DNA from: Flavobacteriales bacterium
GTDB taxonomy: Bacteria; Bacteroidota; Bacteroidia; NS11-12g; UBA955
DNA length: 64,000 nucleotides
Reading direction: 5' to 3'
NCBI GenBank assembly: GCA_947496375.1
Contig: CANMCY010000003.1
Location: 91,779 to 155,778, forward strand
Shown one piece after another: positions 16,605 through 25,400 of the stretch. The stretch's first letter is position 1; the number at the start of each line of letters is the position of its first letter. Below the pieces are notes generated by a model. It saw only the letters and a list, made by a program, of their open reading frames with translations, did not search any database and was not told where the DNA came from. The position numbers and the translations under genes are program-made.

Positions 16605-17168
16605 ATGGCAACTACCCAGGATATTTCCAATGGCATGTTCATTCGCTACAATGGCGAACTCTGTCAGATTATCGAATGGCAACACCGCACTCCCGGCAAC
16701 CTCCGCGCATTTTATCAGGCCCGCATGCGTCGGGTGAAAGACGGAAAACTGGCTGAAAACCGCTTCCGCAGTGGCGAAGAAGTTATCATTGTGCGTGTTG
16801 AAACTCATGAACTTCAGTTCTTGTATGAAGAAGGCGACAGCTTTATCTGCATGAACAATGAAACCTTTGACCAGGTACCCATTCCTAAATTCATGTTTGG
16901 AGACGGTGCAAAATTCATGAAAGAGGGAGATGAAGTGCTGGTTTCTTTTGAGGGGGAATTGCCGATTGGCGCTACCGCGCCTTCCCATGTGGTGCTTGAA
17001 ATTACCTACAGCGAACCCGGTGTTCGCGGTGATACCGCCACCAACACCCTGAAACCTGCTACTGTGGAAACAGGCGCAACCGTTATGGTTCCCCTGTTTG
17101 TAGAAACCGGTGAGAAAATTAAAATTGACACCCGCACGGGTGAATATGTAGAACGCGTAAAAGGGTAA
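16605..17168 (+). CDS. efp: Elongation factor P
   Basis: A 187-residue translation factor that relieves ribosome stalling at proline runs. The three domains (KOW-like N-terminal, OB, OB) are of normal length. The tip of the domain I loop, where E. coli has modified Lys34 in PGKG and Pseudomonas modified Arg32, reads RTPGNLRAFYQARM, so the aligned residue is Asn. This loop form is usual in Bacteroidota EF-P and no EpmA/EpmB or EarP gene is nearby, so the factor may work without the known modifications. It is the first gene of a run with agmatinase and cysteine desulfurase. Confidence 0.95.
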   Translation: MATTQDISNGMFIRYNGELCQIIEWQHRTPGNLRAFYQARMRRVKDGKLAENRFRSGEEVIIVRVETHELQFLYEEGDSFICMNNETFDQVPIPKFMFGDGAKFMKEGDEVLVSFEGELPIGATAPSHVVLEITYSEPGVRGDTATNTLKPATVETGATVMVPLFVETGEKIKIDTRTGEYVERVKG

Positions 17169-17170
17169 TC

Positions 17171-18079
17171 TTGGGCCAACTTCCTGTTTCCGTTCTTCCA
17201 GCTGAAGATGGCTTTCTAGCCCTGCCCGAAGCTAACCTGGCTGCATTTGAAAATGCGCGCGTGGTAATTCAGCAGATTCCCTATGAACACACAAGCTCTT
17301 ACATTGCCGGCAGTGACAAAGGTCCGGAGGCCATTGTAAGTGCCAGCCACTTCGTTGAATTCTATGATGAAGAACTCGACCGGGAAACATACCGGTATGT
17401 AGGTATTGCTACGCTGGCCCCCACAGATTTTACTGACACTACAGACGCTGCCGCAGTGGAGAAAATCCGCAATCAAACCGCTCTATTGCTGAATGAGGGC
17501 AAATTCGTGGTCTCGCTGGGCGCTGAACATACCGTTTCCCTGGGGTTTGTGCAGGCACATCTGGAAAAATATCCGGACCTTAGCGTACTGCAAATTGATG
17601 CACACAGTGATCTTCGTGATCAATACAATGGCAATCCATACTCCCATGCCAGCGTGATGGCTAGGGTGCATGATCTGGGAGTGCCGCTGGTACAAGTGGG
17701 AATTCGGGCACAATGCAAAGAAGAGGCCGATTTGAGAAAATCTGCCTCTAACATCCATACCTGGTATGCACACCAGCTTTGGAACGACGATGCCTGGATT
17801 GATGCCTGTATTGACAAACTTAGCGATACGGTATACCTGACCATTGATGCTGACGGATTTGACCCATCAGTATGTCCGGCTGTAGGCACCGCAGAGCCCG
17901 GTGGACTAAGCTGGATGCAGGGTTGCAAGCTGTTTCGCCGGCTGGCAGAACGCAAAAAAGTAGTGGGATTTGACATTGTAGAAATTGCACCCCGCGAAAC
18001 CGATATCATCACCGAATTCAGCATGGCCAAACTCTGTTATAAAATTATCGGATATTTGAACCTACACAACCGCATTTAA
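17171..18079 (+). CDS. speB: Agmatinase/arginase family ureohydrolase
   Basis: A 302-residue binuclear manganese enzyme; agmatinase converts agmatine to putrescine and urea. The metal ligands are all visible: GAEHTVSLG (His), QIDAHSDLRDQY (Asp, His, Asp), HASVM, and TIDADGFDPS (two Asp), plus the late GFDIVEIAP Glu. The GAEHT reading differs from the commoner GGDHS but keeps the His. It begins with a TTG at 17171, two bases after the efp stop; no ATG is available near it. Agmatinase is preferred over arginase on overall pattern, though formiminoglutamase-like activity cannot be ruled out. Confidence 0.88.
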   Translation: MGQLPVSVLPAEDGFLALPEANLAAFENARVVIQQIPYEHTSSYIAGSDKGPEAIVSASHFVEFYDEELDRETYRYVGIATLAPTDFTDTTDAAAVEKIRNQTALLLNEGKFVVSLGAEHTVSLGFVQAHLEKYPDLSVLQIDAHSDLRDQYNGNPYSHASVMARVHDLGVPLVQVGIRAQCKEEADLRKSASNIHTWYAHQLWNDDAWIDACIDKLSDTVYLTIDADGFDPSVCPAVGTAEPGGLSWMQGCKLFRRLAERKKVVGFDIVEIAPRETDIITEFSMAKLCYKIIGYLNLHNRI

Positions 18080-18081
18080 TC

Positions 18082-19227
18082 ATGCAAAACAGAATCTACC
18101 TGGACAACGCAGCCACCTCACCACTCGATCCCGAAGTTCTGGATGCCATGATACCGGTGATGCGTGATCTGTATGGAAACCCCAGCAGCACCCACGGTCA
18201 CGGCCGCAAGGTGAGAGCCCTGATGGAAGAGGCCCGTGGCAGTATTGCCAGACTGCTGAATTGCCAGCCCGCAGAAATTTTCTTTACCAGCGGTGGCACC
18301 GAAGCCGATAACCTGGCACTGCGCAGCGCAGTAATGTACAAGGGCATTAAAAACATTATTACCTCACCCATTGAGCACCACGCTGTACTCCATACCGCCG
18401 AAGAACTTCACAAAACAGGCATGGCCGAAATGCACCTGTTGCGATTGACAGAAAATGGCCATGTAGATTTAGACCATCTGCAAACCCTGCTGAAAGCACT
18501 GCCCAATAGTCTGGTGAGTTTAATGCATGCCAACAACGAAATTGGTAACCTGCTCGACATTGAAACTGCAGGCAATATGGCACATAGCGCAGGGGCGCTG
18601 TTTCATTGCGATACCGTACAAACCATGGGGCACTACCCATTTGATTTAAGCCGGGGCCATATTGATTATCTGGCAGCAGCTGCCCACAAATTCAACGGTC
18701 CCAAAGGCGTGGGTTTCATTTATATGAACAAGGCACACCGCCTTCCACCCCAAATTACCGGCGGTGCACAGGAGCGTGAAGTGCGCGGCGGAACCGAGAA
18801 TGTGTATGGCATCATCGGAATGGCAAAGGCGCTGGAAATTTGCTACCGCGATATGGAAAAGAAGCGATCTCACATTGAGCAATTGAAAAAAAATATGGTG
18901 GAATTGCTTGAAAATGAAATTCCAGGGGTTGCTTTCAATGGCGATTGCAAGGGAAATTGCCTCTACACCGTTCTTAGCGTATCATTTCCTCCCAGTGAAG
19001 CTGGTAATATGCTGCTCTTCAACCTGGACATTGCAGGAATTTCAGCGTCCGGCGGAAGCGCCTGCAGCAGCGGTAGCAATGCGGGCAGCCATGTTATCAG
19101 TGCCATAAACCCCGGAACCGACCGAACCACCGTGCGTTTCAGTTTTGGCAAATTCAATACGGTTGAGGAAATCCGCACAACGGTAGAAAAGCTCAAATCC
19201 TGGTATCCGGCAACCGTGCAGGCCTGA
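18082..19227 (+). CDS. Cysteine desulfurase (NifS/IscS family)
   Basis: A 381-residue PLP enzyme that removes sulfur from cysteine for iron-sulfur cluster and thio-nucleoside synthesis. YLDNAATSPLDPEV starts the fold; FFTSGGTEADNLAL and SPIEHHAVLHT bind PLP; AHKFNGPKG holds the PLP lysine (Lys203); and GGSACSSGS holds the persulfide Cys328 in a long loop, as in class I enzymes. It follows agmatinase by 2 bases, and its stop overlaps the next start (TGATG). No iscU or nifU gene lies nearby. Confidence 0.93.
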   Translation: MQNRIYLDNAATSPLDPEVLDAMIPVMRDLYGNPSSTHGHGRKVRALMEEARGSIARLLNCQPAEIFFTSGGTEADNLALRSAVMYKGIKNIITSPIEHHAVLHTAEELHKTGMAEMHLLRLTENGHVDLDHLQTLLKALPNSLVSLMHANNEIGNLLDIETAGNMAHSAGALFHCDTVQTMGHYPFDLSRGHIDYLAAAAHKFNGPKGVGFIYMNKAHRLPPQITGGAQEREVRGGTENVYGIIGMAKALEICYRDMEKKRSHIEQLKKNMVELLENEIPGVAFNGDCKGNCLYTVLSVSFPPSEAGNMLLFNLDIAGISASGGSACSSGSNAGSHVISAINPGTDRTTVRFSFGKFNTVEEIRTTVEKLKSWYPATVQA

Positions 19228-19598
19228 TGAGATATAACCTCCTATTAATTCTGATATCTGCCCTATTGTTTAGCCAATGTGCGTTTGTGCTCACCGGTAC
19301 CAAACAGCGCATGCGAATCGTCACCACCCAGCCGGGTGCAGAGGTTTGGTACCAAAACACATTATTGGATAAAACGCCTTGCATAGTGAGAATAAAAAGA
19401 AGCTATACAGAACAACCTCCCATTGTGTTAAAGAAAATTGGGTTTGAAAACCACACACTGCCGCTAAAACGCAAGTTCAATGAAATAGCCGCCCTCAACT
19501 TTATTTTGCCCGTGAACTGGCTGATAGACGGATTTTCAGAAGCCGCAGTCGGTTATAAAGCTTTTGATACCGTAACGATGAAACGGATTACGCACTAA
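19227..19598 (+). CDS. Small PEGA-like lipoprotein
   Basis: A 123-residue protein with a lipoprotein signal (LFSQC, Cys at about residue 17). The mature part begins TGTKQRMRIVTTQPGAEVWYQNTLLDKTPC, which matches the PEGA domain pattern of a short beta-sandwich with a Pro-Gly-Ala turn and a TP-C strand. PEGA domains are found in bacterial surface proteins; function is unknown. It is translationally coupled to the desulfurase gene by a one-base overlap, which probably has no functional meaning. Confidence 0.7.
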   Translation: MRYNLLLILISALLFSQCAFVLTGTKQRMRIVTTQPGAEVWYQNTLLDKTPCIVRIKRSYTEQPPIVLKKIGFENHTLPLKRKFNEIAALNFILPVNWLIDGFSEAAVGYKAFDTVTMKRITH

Positions 19599-19612
19599 GG
19601 CAAGGATTTTTG

Positions 19613-19620
19613 TAATTTTG
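19613..19620 (+). promoter_or_regulatory. -7 promoter box for queD
   Basis: TAATTTTG ends 7 bases before the ATG at 19628. Confidence 0.6.
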
Positions 19621-19627
19621 TACCGAA

Positions 19628-20044
19628 ATGCCCGTTTTACACCTCACACGCAAAGAACATTTCAACGCAGCACACCGTCTGTGGAATCCCACATGGAGTG
19701 ATGAAAAAAACTACGAAGAATTTGGTATCTGTGCCAATCCGCATTTTCATGGGCATAATTTCGATCTGTATGTGACCGTAAAGGGCTCTCCCTCTGCTGA
19801 TACAGGTTGTATCATCAACCTAAAGGAGCTAAAAGACATTATTCGCAAGGAAATTACAGACGAGCTGGATCACAAAAACCTAAACCTCGATGTACCCTGG
19901 CTGTCACACTGTATTCCTAGCATTGAAAACATGGCCGTTGAAATTTGGAAACGCCTTTCTGCCGCGCTGCCTCAGGGTGCAGTCTTAAGTAAGATTACCC
20001 TGTGGGAAACCCAGAATAATTTTGTGGAGTATTACGGCGAATAG
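19628..20044 (+). CDS. queD: 6-carboxytetrahydropterin synthase
   Basis: A 138-residue tunnelling-fold enzyme that converts dihydroneopterin triphosphate to 6-carboxytetrahydropterin in queuosine synthesis. Zinc ligands are the His of EHFNAAHRL and the two of HFHGHN; the Cys of GICANPHFHGHN is the catalytic residue; ELDHKNLNLD and ENMAVEIW are conserved helices; KITLWETQNNFVEY holds the substrate Glu. The family also includes pyruvoyltetrahydropterin synthase, which is less likely in a bacterium. No queC, queE or queF is adjacent. Confidence 0.92.
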   Translation: MPVLHLTRKEHFNAAHRLWNPTWSDEKNYEEFGICANPHFHGHNFDLYVTVKGSPSADTGCIINLKELKDIIRKEITDELDHKNLNLDVPWLSHCIPSIENMAVEIWKRLSAALPQGAVLSKITLWETQNNFVEYYGE

Positions 20045-20045
20045 G

Positions 20046-21797
20046 TCAGTCTATACGATACACGGGATAACGATTGTGTGTGGGCTCGTAATAGGCCGAA
20101 TTTCGGTATATGAAAGTCCATTGTGCCCATGCATCAGCTGCAAAGTTTTTATCGGTCGCTTTTTTAGAAAGAAACGTCTTTTTTAATTCCGGATTGGATT
20201 CCAGTATTTCCAGGGCCTTGTCATCCCATACATAGTCGCTATACCCCTCTTTTTGTTGCAAAACAGCATCAAAGAAATTCCAGGCAAAATAGCTGTCAGG
20301 TGCCCGTGGCTCAAGCGTAGCTGCCAAAAACTGATAATTCGCCTGGGTTACGGGTATAAACCAATCTCCTTTTCTGATTTTAACCGGGAGTATGGTATCC
20401 CTGGTTTTCACATGATGATGTAAATAGTGACCTTCGTATGGAGCTTTTGCAGTTTCATAACCGGTAATAAAACTTACCCGCATCGCCATTGTGGTATCCT
20501 GCCCTACCTGCTTCAACTCTATGCGGTTTAACTTCAAACGCTCATATACTTCGCCCCAGGCCCAGGGCAGAACGTAGAACCTTGGCATGATGATGCTGTC
20601 TTTGGGCTTGAAATACCGATAATAACGAATATGCTTTGACCAAGGTTTTGTTGTATCATAAAACAGGCGCTGTTGCCCGGTTACCGCACTGCCACGGTAA
20701 CCAAACCCATAACCCTTAAACCTTATTGAATCCCATCGGCTAACATCCAGTTCGTAATCCAGATATTCTACCTGCCGGCCCTGCAATTTTCGGGTTTGGG
20801 CGCGTTTCAAATAATCGCGAACCATTAGGGCTGTGCCATGTTCTTTAACCACCCCATTCAGGAAAACCCTCATAAATGCCAGGGTTGCTTCCACCCGTCG
20901 GGGAAAGGGCTTCAGCATGTGGGTCTCTACAGTGTAGCCGATGCATTGGTGCAGAGCCGCATATCCGGTGGCATAACGGCCGGTTTCCCAAAAAGCATGT
21001 ATGCCACTATCAGGAACTGTTTTTATGGTTTCCACGTAGGGAGCGGTGGGCCATCCGGCCTTTTCAAGCTCCGGCTTCAGGTAGGATTCCACACTGTGCA
21101 ACAAGGGTTGTAAAACAGGCAGTAACTTTTCAGGACGGGTATGGAAATACGTAAGAGTATACTGATAATCAGCGCCATTGCTGGTGTGGTTATCAATGAA
21201 AAAATCAAACTTTTTACCGGTAAAATACTGAGCAAATGCACGTGCATTTCGGCTATCGCTTTTGATAAAATCCCGATTTAGGTCAAGATTTCGGGCATTG
21301 CCCCTGAAACCCTGATTTTCAGGACCATTCTGGTTGGCCCTGGTACAACAAGACTGCGTTTGAGAGCCATCTACGTTATACTGGCAAATGATGTGAAGGT
21401 CAATTTTATCCCGTATGGCCTCCCCTTCCTTTTCAATCAATAATTCACGGGCAAGCAACATGCTGGCATCCGTACCCTCCGGCTCGCCGGGGTGAATGTT
21501 GTTATTGATGAGAACCTTTACCTTTTGAGAATGGCTGTTGTTGCTGATTCGGAAAACAAAAATCGGACTGCCTCCGTCTGAAAGACCTATAGAATCCACA
21601 CTGCAAAGGGTGGGAAATGTTTTTTGCATGCTTCGGTACCACTCCAGACATTGGTTATAGGTGGCGGTGCGCCTTTTACCTGACATTTCATAAGGGGTTA
21701 GAAACTCATTTCTTACCACCCGTGGCGCAGATTTTTGACCGGTGAGATCACCACAAAGACAGGTCAACAAAAGAAACCCAAGGAATATGCGATTCAT
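20046..21797 (-). CDS. Secreted M14-family zinc carboxypeptidase
   Basis: A 583-residue protein with a signal peptide (MNRIFLGFLLLTCLCGDLTG). The M14 domain occupies about 40-340: zinc ligands His102 and Glu105 in HPGEPEG, the His of DNHTSNGADYQ, substrate-binding Arg in LDLNRDF, and the catalytic Glu probably in YTVETHML. The C-terminal 240 residues form an uncharacterised region with no sorting domain. It should act in the periplasm or outside the cell. It follows the DUF4293 gene by one base and probably shares its transcript. The longer frame to 21878 lies inside that gene and is rejected. Confidence 0.88.
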   Translation of the reverse strand: MNRIFLGFLLLTCLCGDLTGQKSAPRVVRNEFLTPYEMSGKRRTATYNQCLEWYRSMQKTFPTLCSVDSIGLSDGGSPIFVFRISNNSHSQKVKVLINNNIHPGEPEGTDASMLLARELLIEKEGEAIRDKIDLHIICQYNVDGSQTQSCCTRANQNGPENQGFRGNARNLDLNRDFIKSDSRNARAFAQYFTGKKFDFFIDNHTSNGADYQYTLTYFHTRPEKLLPVLQPLLHSVESYLKPELEKAGWPTAPYVETIKTVPDSGIHAFWETGRYATGYAALHQCIGYTVETHMLKPFPRRVEATLAFMRVFLNGVVKEHGTALMVRDYLKRAQTRKLQGRQVEYLDYELDVSRWDSIRFKGYGFGYRGSAVTGQQRLFYDTTKPWSKHIRYYRYFKPKDSIIMPRFYVLPWAWGEVYERLKLNRIELKQVGQDTTMAMRVSFITGYETAKAPYEGHYLHHHVKTRDTILPVKIRKGDWFIPVTQANYQFLAATLEPRAPDSYFAWNFFDAVLQQKEGYSDYVWDDKALEILESNPELKKTFLSKKATDKNFAADAWAQWTFIYRNSAYYEPTHNRYPVYRID

Positions 21798-21798
21798 A

Positions 21799-22278
21799 TC
21801 AGCGTATACGATCCATGCTTCTGAGTAATTTTTCATCTCTGCGGATGGCAGCCCATGCCAGGGCAGACAGGACGGCACAGGATATTGGCCATATCCCTTG
21901 AATACTTGGGTAGGATATTACCTGAGGAGCATCCTGGGCCATCTTTATGTAATCAAAAATCAGGGACGCCAGAAGGACCATCGATAACAGGGAAACATAC
22001 AAACTGATTTTTTTCTGAAGTTCGGTCTTTTTGTATAGAAATACAGCATAAAGGGCCCCTAATCCAATCGTTATGATGACCAGAACATTCAGTTTATCAT
22101 ACGTCATGGTGCCCGCATCTGACTCAGTGAAATAATTTTTGGTCACAAAATGCAGTTCAGCACTGATTTTCTCTGATTTGAGGTATCGGAAACCCGCAAA
22201 ACCGGGATTCAGCAACAGCATTAGTGCAGCAATCAGAAATACCAGCAACAAATACAGGGATTGAATGCGTTGTATCAT
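21799..22278 (-). CDS. DUF4293 family membrane protein
   Basis: A 159-residue protein beginning MIQRIQSLYLLLVFLIAALML, the standard opening of the Bacteroidota DUF4293 family. Four hydrophobic segments are visible (about 7-25, 60-82, 90-110 and 128-145). Function unknown; it is the first gene of a two-gene transcript with the M14 peptidase. I chose ATG 22278 over the upstream ATG at 22314 on family match and because the promoter box lies between them. Confidence 0.85.
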   Translation of the reverse strand: MIQRIQSLYLLLVFLIAALMLLLNPGFAGFRYLKSEKISAELHFVTKNYFTESDAGTMTYDKLNVLVIITIGLGALYAVFLYKKTELQKKISLYVSLLSMVLLASLIFDYIKMAQDAPQVISYPSIQGIWPISCAVLSALAWAAIRRDEKLLRSMDRIR

Positions 22279-22282
22279 GTTG

Positions 22283-22290
22283 CGAATATA
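22283..22290 (-). promoter_or_regulatory. -7 promoter box for the DUF4293 gene
   Basis: TATATTCG on the minus strand, ending 4 bases before the ATG at 22278; leaderless mRNA expected. Confidence 0.6.
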
Positions 22291-22442
22291 ATTCTGTGTG
22301 CAGTTTTTTAGCACATAATCTTAAGCATAAACAGGCAACAAAATGTAAATTGTTAGCGTCTTAAAAGTCAGTCACGACACACAATCAAACAGTTGATGAA
22401 AAAAGACACCCTGTTGCAAGATTTCGTATCGGGTAAATTCAG

Positions 22443-22450
22443 TATTTTTG
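22443..22450 (+). promoter_or_regulatory. -7 promoter box for the giant protease gene
   Basis: TATTTTTG ends 26 bases before the ATG at 22477, which argues against the longer frame that starts at 22393. Confidence 0.5.
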
Positions 22451-22476
22451 AATTTGCTTTTGCAAACAATCGTATA

Positions 22477-25400
22477 ATGAAAGTTCACGCATTGAAACCC
22501 TTGTTATCACTGACGCTTTTCTGTTTTTGTGCCATGGCTCATGCGCAGCATTCGCCGATAATTCGCATGAAAACCGGCAATATTCCCACCACCGGTCAGG
22601 CGGTGATTCCTGCCATTGAAAAACAGTCCGAGTTTTATACAGCTTTTGTTACATTTTCTGCCATGCCTGATGCTTTGCAGAAAGAGGCAATCGCTAAAAC
22701 CGGCATTGCACTTTTGGAGTATGTGCCCGATTTTACATGGTATGCAGAAATTCCGTCTCGGCTTTCAGGCAAAGACCTTTCTGCATTCGGAGTTTTTTCC
22801 ATTCAACCGCTTAAAAATTCATGGAAAACCGAGCTTGATTTATGGCAGCATGGAGGACCTGAATGGGCACGGTCGACTGGATTTCCGGGCTGGGTTGAGG
22901 CAACGGTATTTTTGAATGGCAACCATCGGTATTTGGAGGTAAAAAATGCCTTTGAGGCACAGGGATTTATTTGTCGTGATTATTTACCCAAATTCAAAAC
23001 CTTTCAGGTTAGATTTCCGCTGGAAAAAATCCAAAACCTTCTTTCCATTGACGGGTTTTACTGGATGGAACCCATACCGCCAGCTGCAGAGGCCCATAAT
23101 TTCCCCGGTCGCGTCAATCACCGTGCTTTGACCCTCAATCTGGGTAGGCCCGGTGGCCGCAATCTCTGGGGCAAAGGCATCACCATAGGCGAATGGGACG
23201 GTGCAGGTATTGGCAGCCATGTGGATTACAACGACCGTATTATCAATAAAAACAATTTCGTTGCCGGCAGCAACGGTAACCATGCTACCCACGTTTGTGG
23301 AACCATCACCGGTGGCGGCATCATTGATCCTTATGGTCAGGGAATGGCACCAAAGGCCAACGTGTTTGGTTGGGATTTCTTTGGCAACGTAGCTGCTGAA
23401 ATGGATACTGCCTGTTTCAGAGACAGCATCGTAATGACCAACAACTCTTATGGCTATGGATCAGATCCTTGCGGCACACGTGGCACATACGACGGAGTAA
23501 GCCGCAATCTGGATATTCTGGTAAACATGTACCCATACCTCAGCCACCAGTTCAGTTCCGGGAATTCGCGCAGTTCCAACTGTGCCACCGGCGGGTACCG
23601 CACCATAAACAGTGGTTTTCAGGCGGCTAAGAATATCATCACGGTGGGTGCTTTGCAATTTAATGACGGAAACAGTTCCTTCCACAGCTATGGTCCCATG
23701 CGCGACGGTAGAATGAAACCTGACATTTGTGCGATGGGAGTAAGTGTATATTCGACACTTCCTTCAAACACCTATCAGGGCGGATGGAACGGCACATCCA
23801 TGAGCTGCCCGGGAGCTACGGGAACCATCGCCCTGCTGTATGAGCGGTTTAAACAACTCAACAGCAACCTGAAACCCCTGAACCACACCCTGAAAGCCAT
23901 TGTTTGCAATACTGCCGATGATATTGGGAATGTTGGTCCGGATTATGCTTTCGGCTTTGGACGCATCAATGCAGTCAGCGCCATGAAGGTGCTGGAAGAT
24001 AAAACCTACAAGGTTGACAGTGTTACCCTTAGCAACAGCCGCACCGATACGGTCTATGTAAAACCCGGGACAGCCCGTTTTCAGGTAATGCTGGTATGGG
24101 ATGACATGTACGCTGCCGCAGGGGCCTCTCCTTCACTGATCAATGACCTGGACCTGGAAGTGCAGGACAGCGCCGGAACTGTATATCTTCCCTGGACGCT
24201 AAATCCCGCCTGCCACACCTGCCTGCCTATCCGCAAAAGGGACAGTCTTAACAACGCTGAGCAATTTTATTTTGACAACCCCAAATCCGGGAAATGGGTA
24301 ATACGGGTGAAAGGAAAAGCCATTAGCACCACCAAAGAGGTTTATACCATCACCCATAGCCAGATTGGTAACTATGTGCGGGTAAGTTACCCCAACGGGC
24401 ATGAAACCATGATTCCGCCCACCGGAACCGCCCCACAAACCATCGCTTGGGATGCCTTTGGCGCTACCGGAACCTACACCCTGGAATACAGTTCAGACAG
24501 CGGTGTTACCTGGAATAATATCACCACAGGTCTGGCAGCATCCAACCGCTATTTCACCTGGAATAACGCACCTGCAAATCTCAATACCCGTAAGGCCCTT
24601 GTCCGCATCAAAAACGGAAGTCTTACGGATGTGAGCGATACCACCTTTCACATATTCTACCGTGCCAGCCAGCCCAATGGAATGACCTGTAGCAGCCAGG
24701 TGCACTTATACTGGCCCAAAACCACGGGTGCTGCCACCTACAGGGTATTGCAAAGCATCAATTCATACATGGAGCCCATCGGCACAACCAAAGATACTTT
24801 CTTTACCGTGACCGGATTAATCAACGGAAGGACCTACTGGTTTTCGCTGGAGGCCATAGGGCCCAATGGTGAAACCGGCCCCCGCTGCAACGGAAAATCA
24901 TTTACCCCTACGGCAACCCCGATAGCACCGGCCATTACTACCCAACCCATATCTCAGATTGTATGCGCAGGCAATACCCTGACGTTGATTAGCAGTGCTA
25001 CCGGCACCGCAAGCATGTCTAAACAATGGCAGATTAGCACCGACAGCGGAAAGACATGGCAAAACATAACCGGAAAAAACAAAGACACCCTTAGCATTCC
25101 GAATTTTAGCTGGAATCAGCGTGGAACATACTACAGAAACCGGTATTTAAACGCCTGTCTGAACCTGGTTTACACGCAAGCGGCCGCGATAGGAGTGGAT
25201 ACCCAGGCCACCTTCACTTCTCACCCCACAGACCAATGGAAATGTGAAGGAGATTCTGTAGCATGGACTATAAATGTAAACTCAGGCATGAAGCCAAGGC
25301 TGCAATGGCAGCGAAGCACAGATAATGGTGTAACCTGGAGTGATTTACCGGGCGATACCCTGAACACATTAAAACGCAGAAACCTCACCTTCGCCAATAA

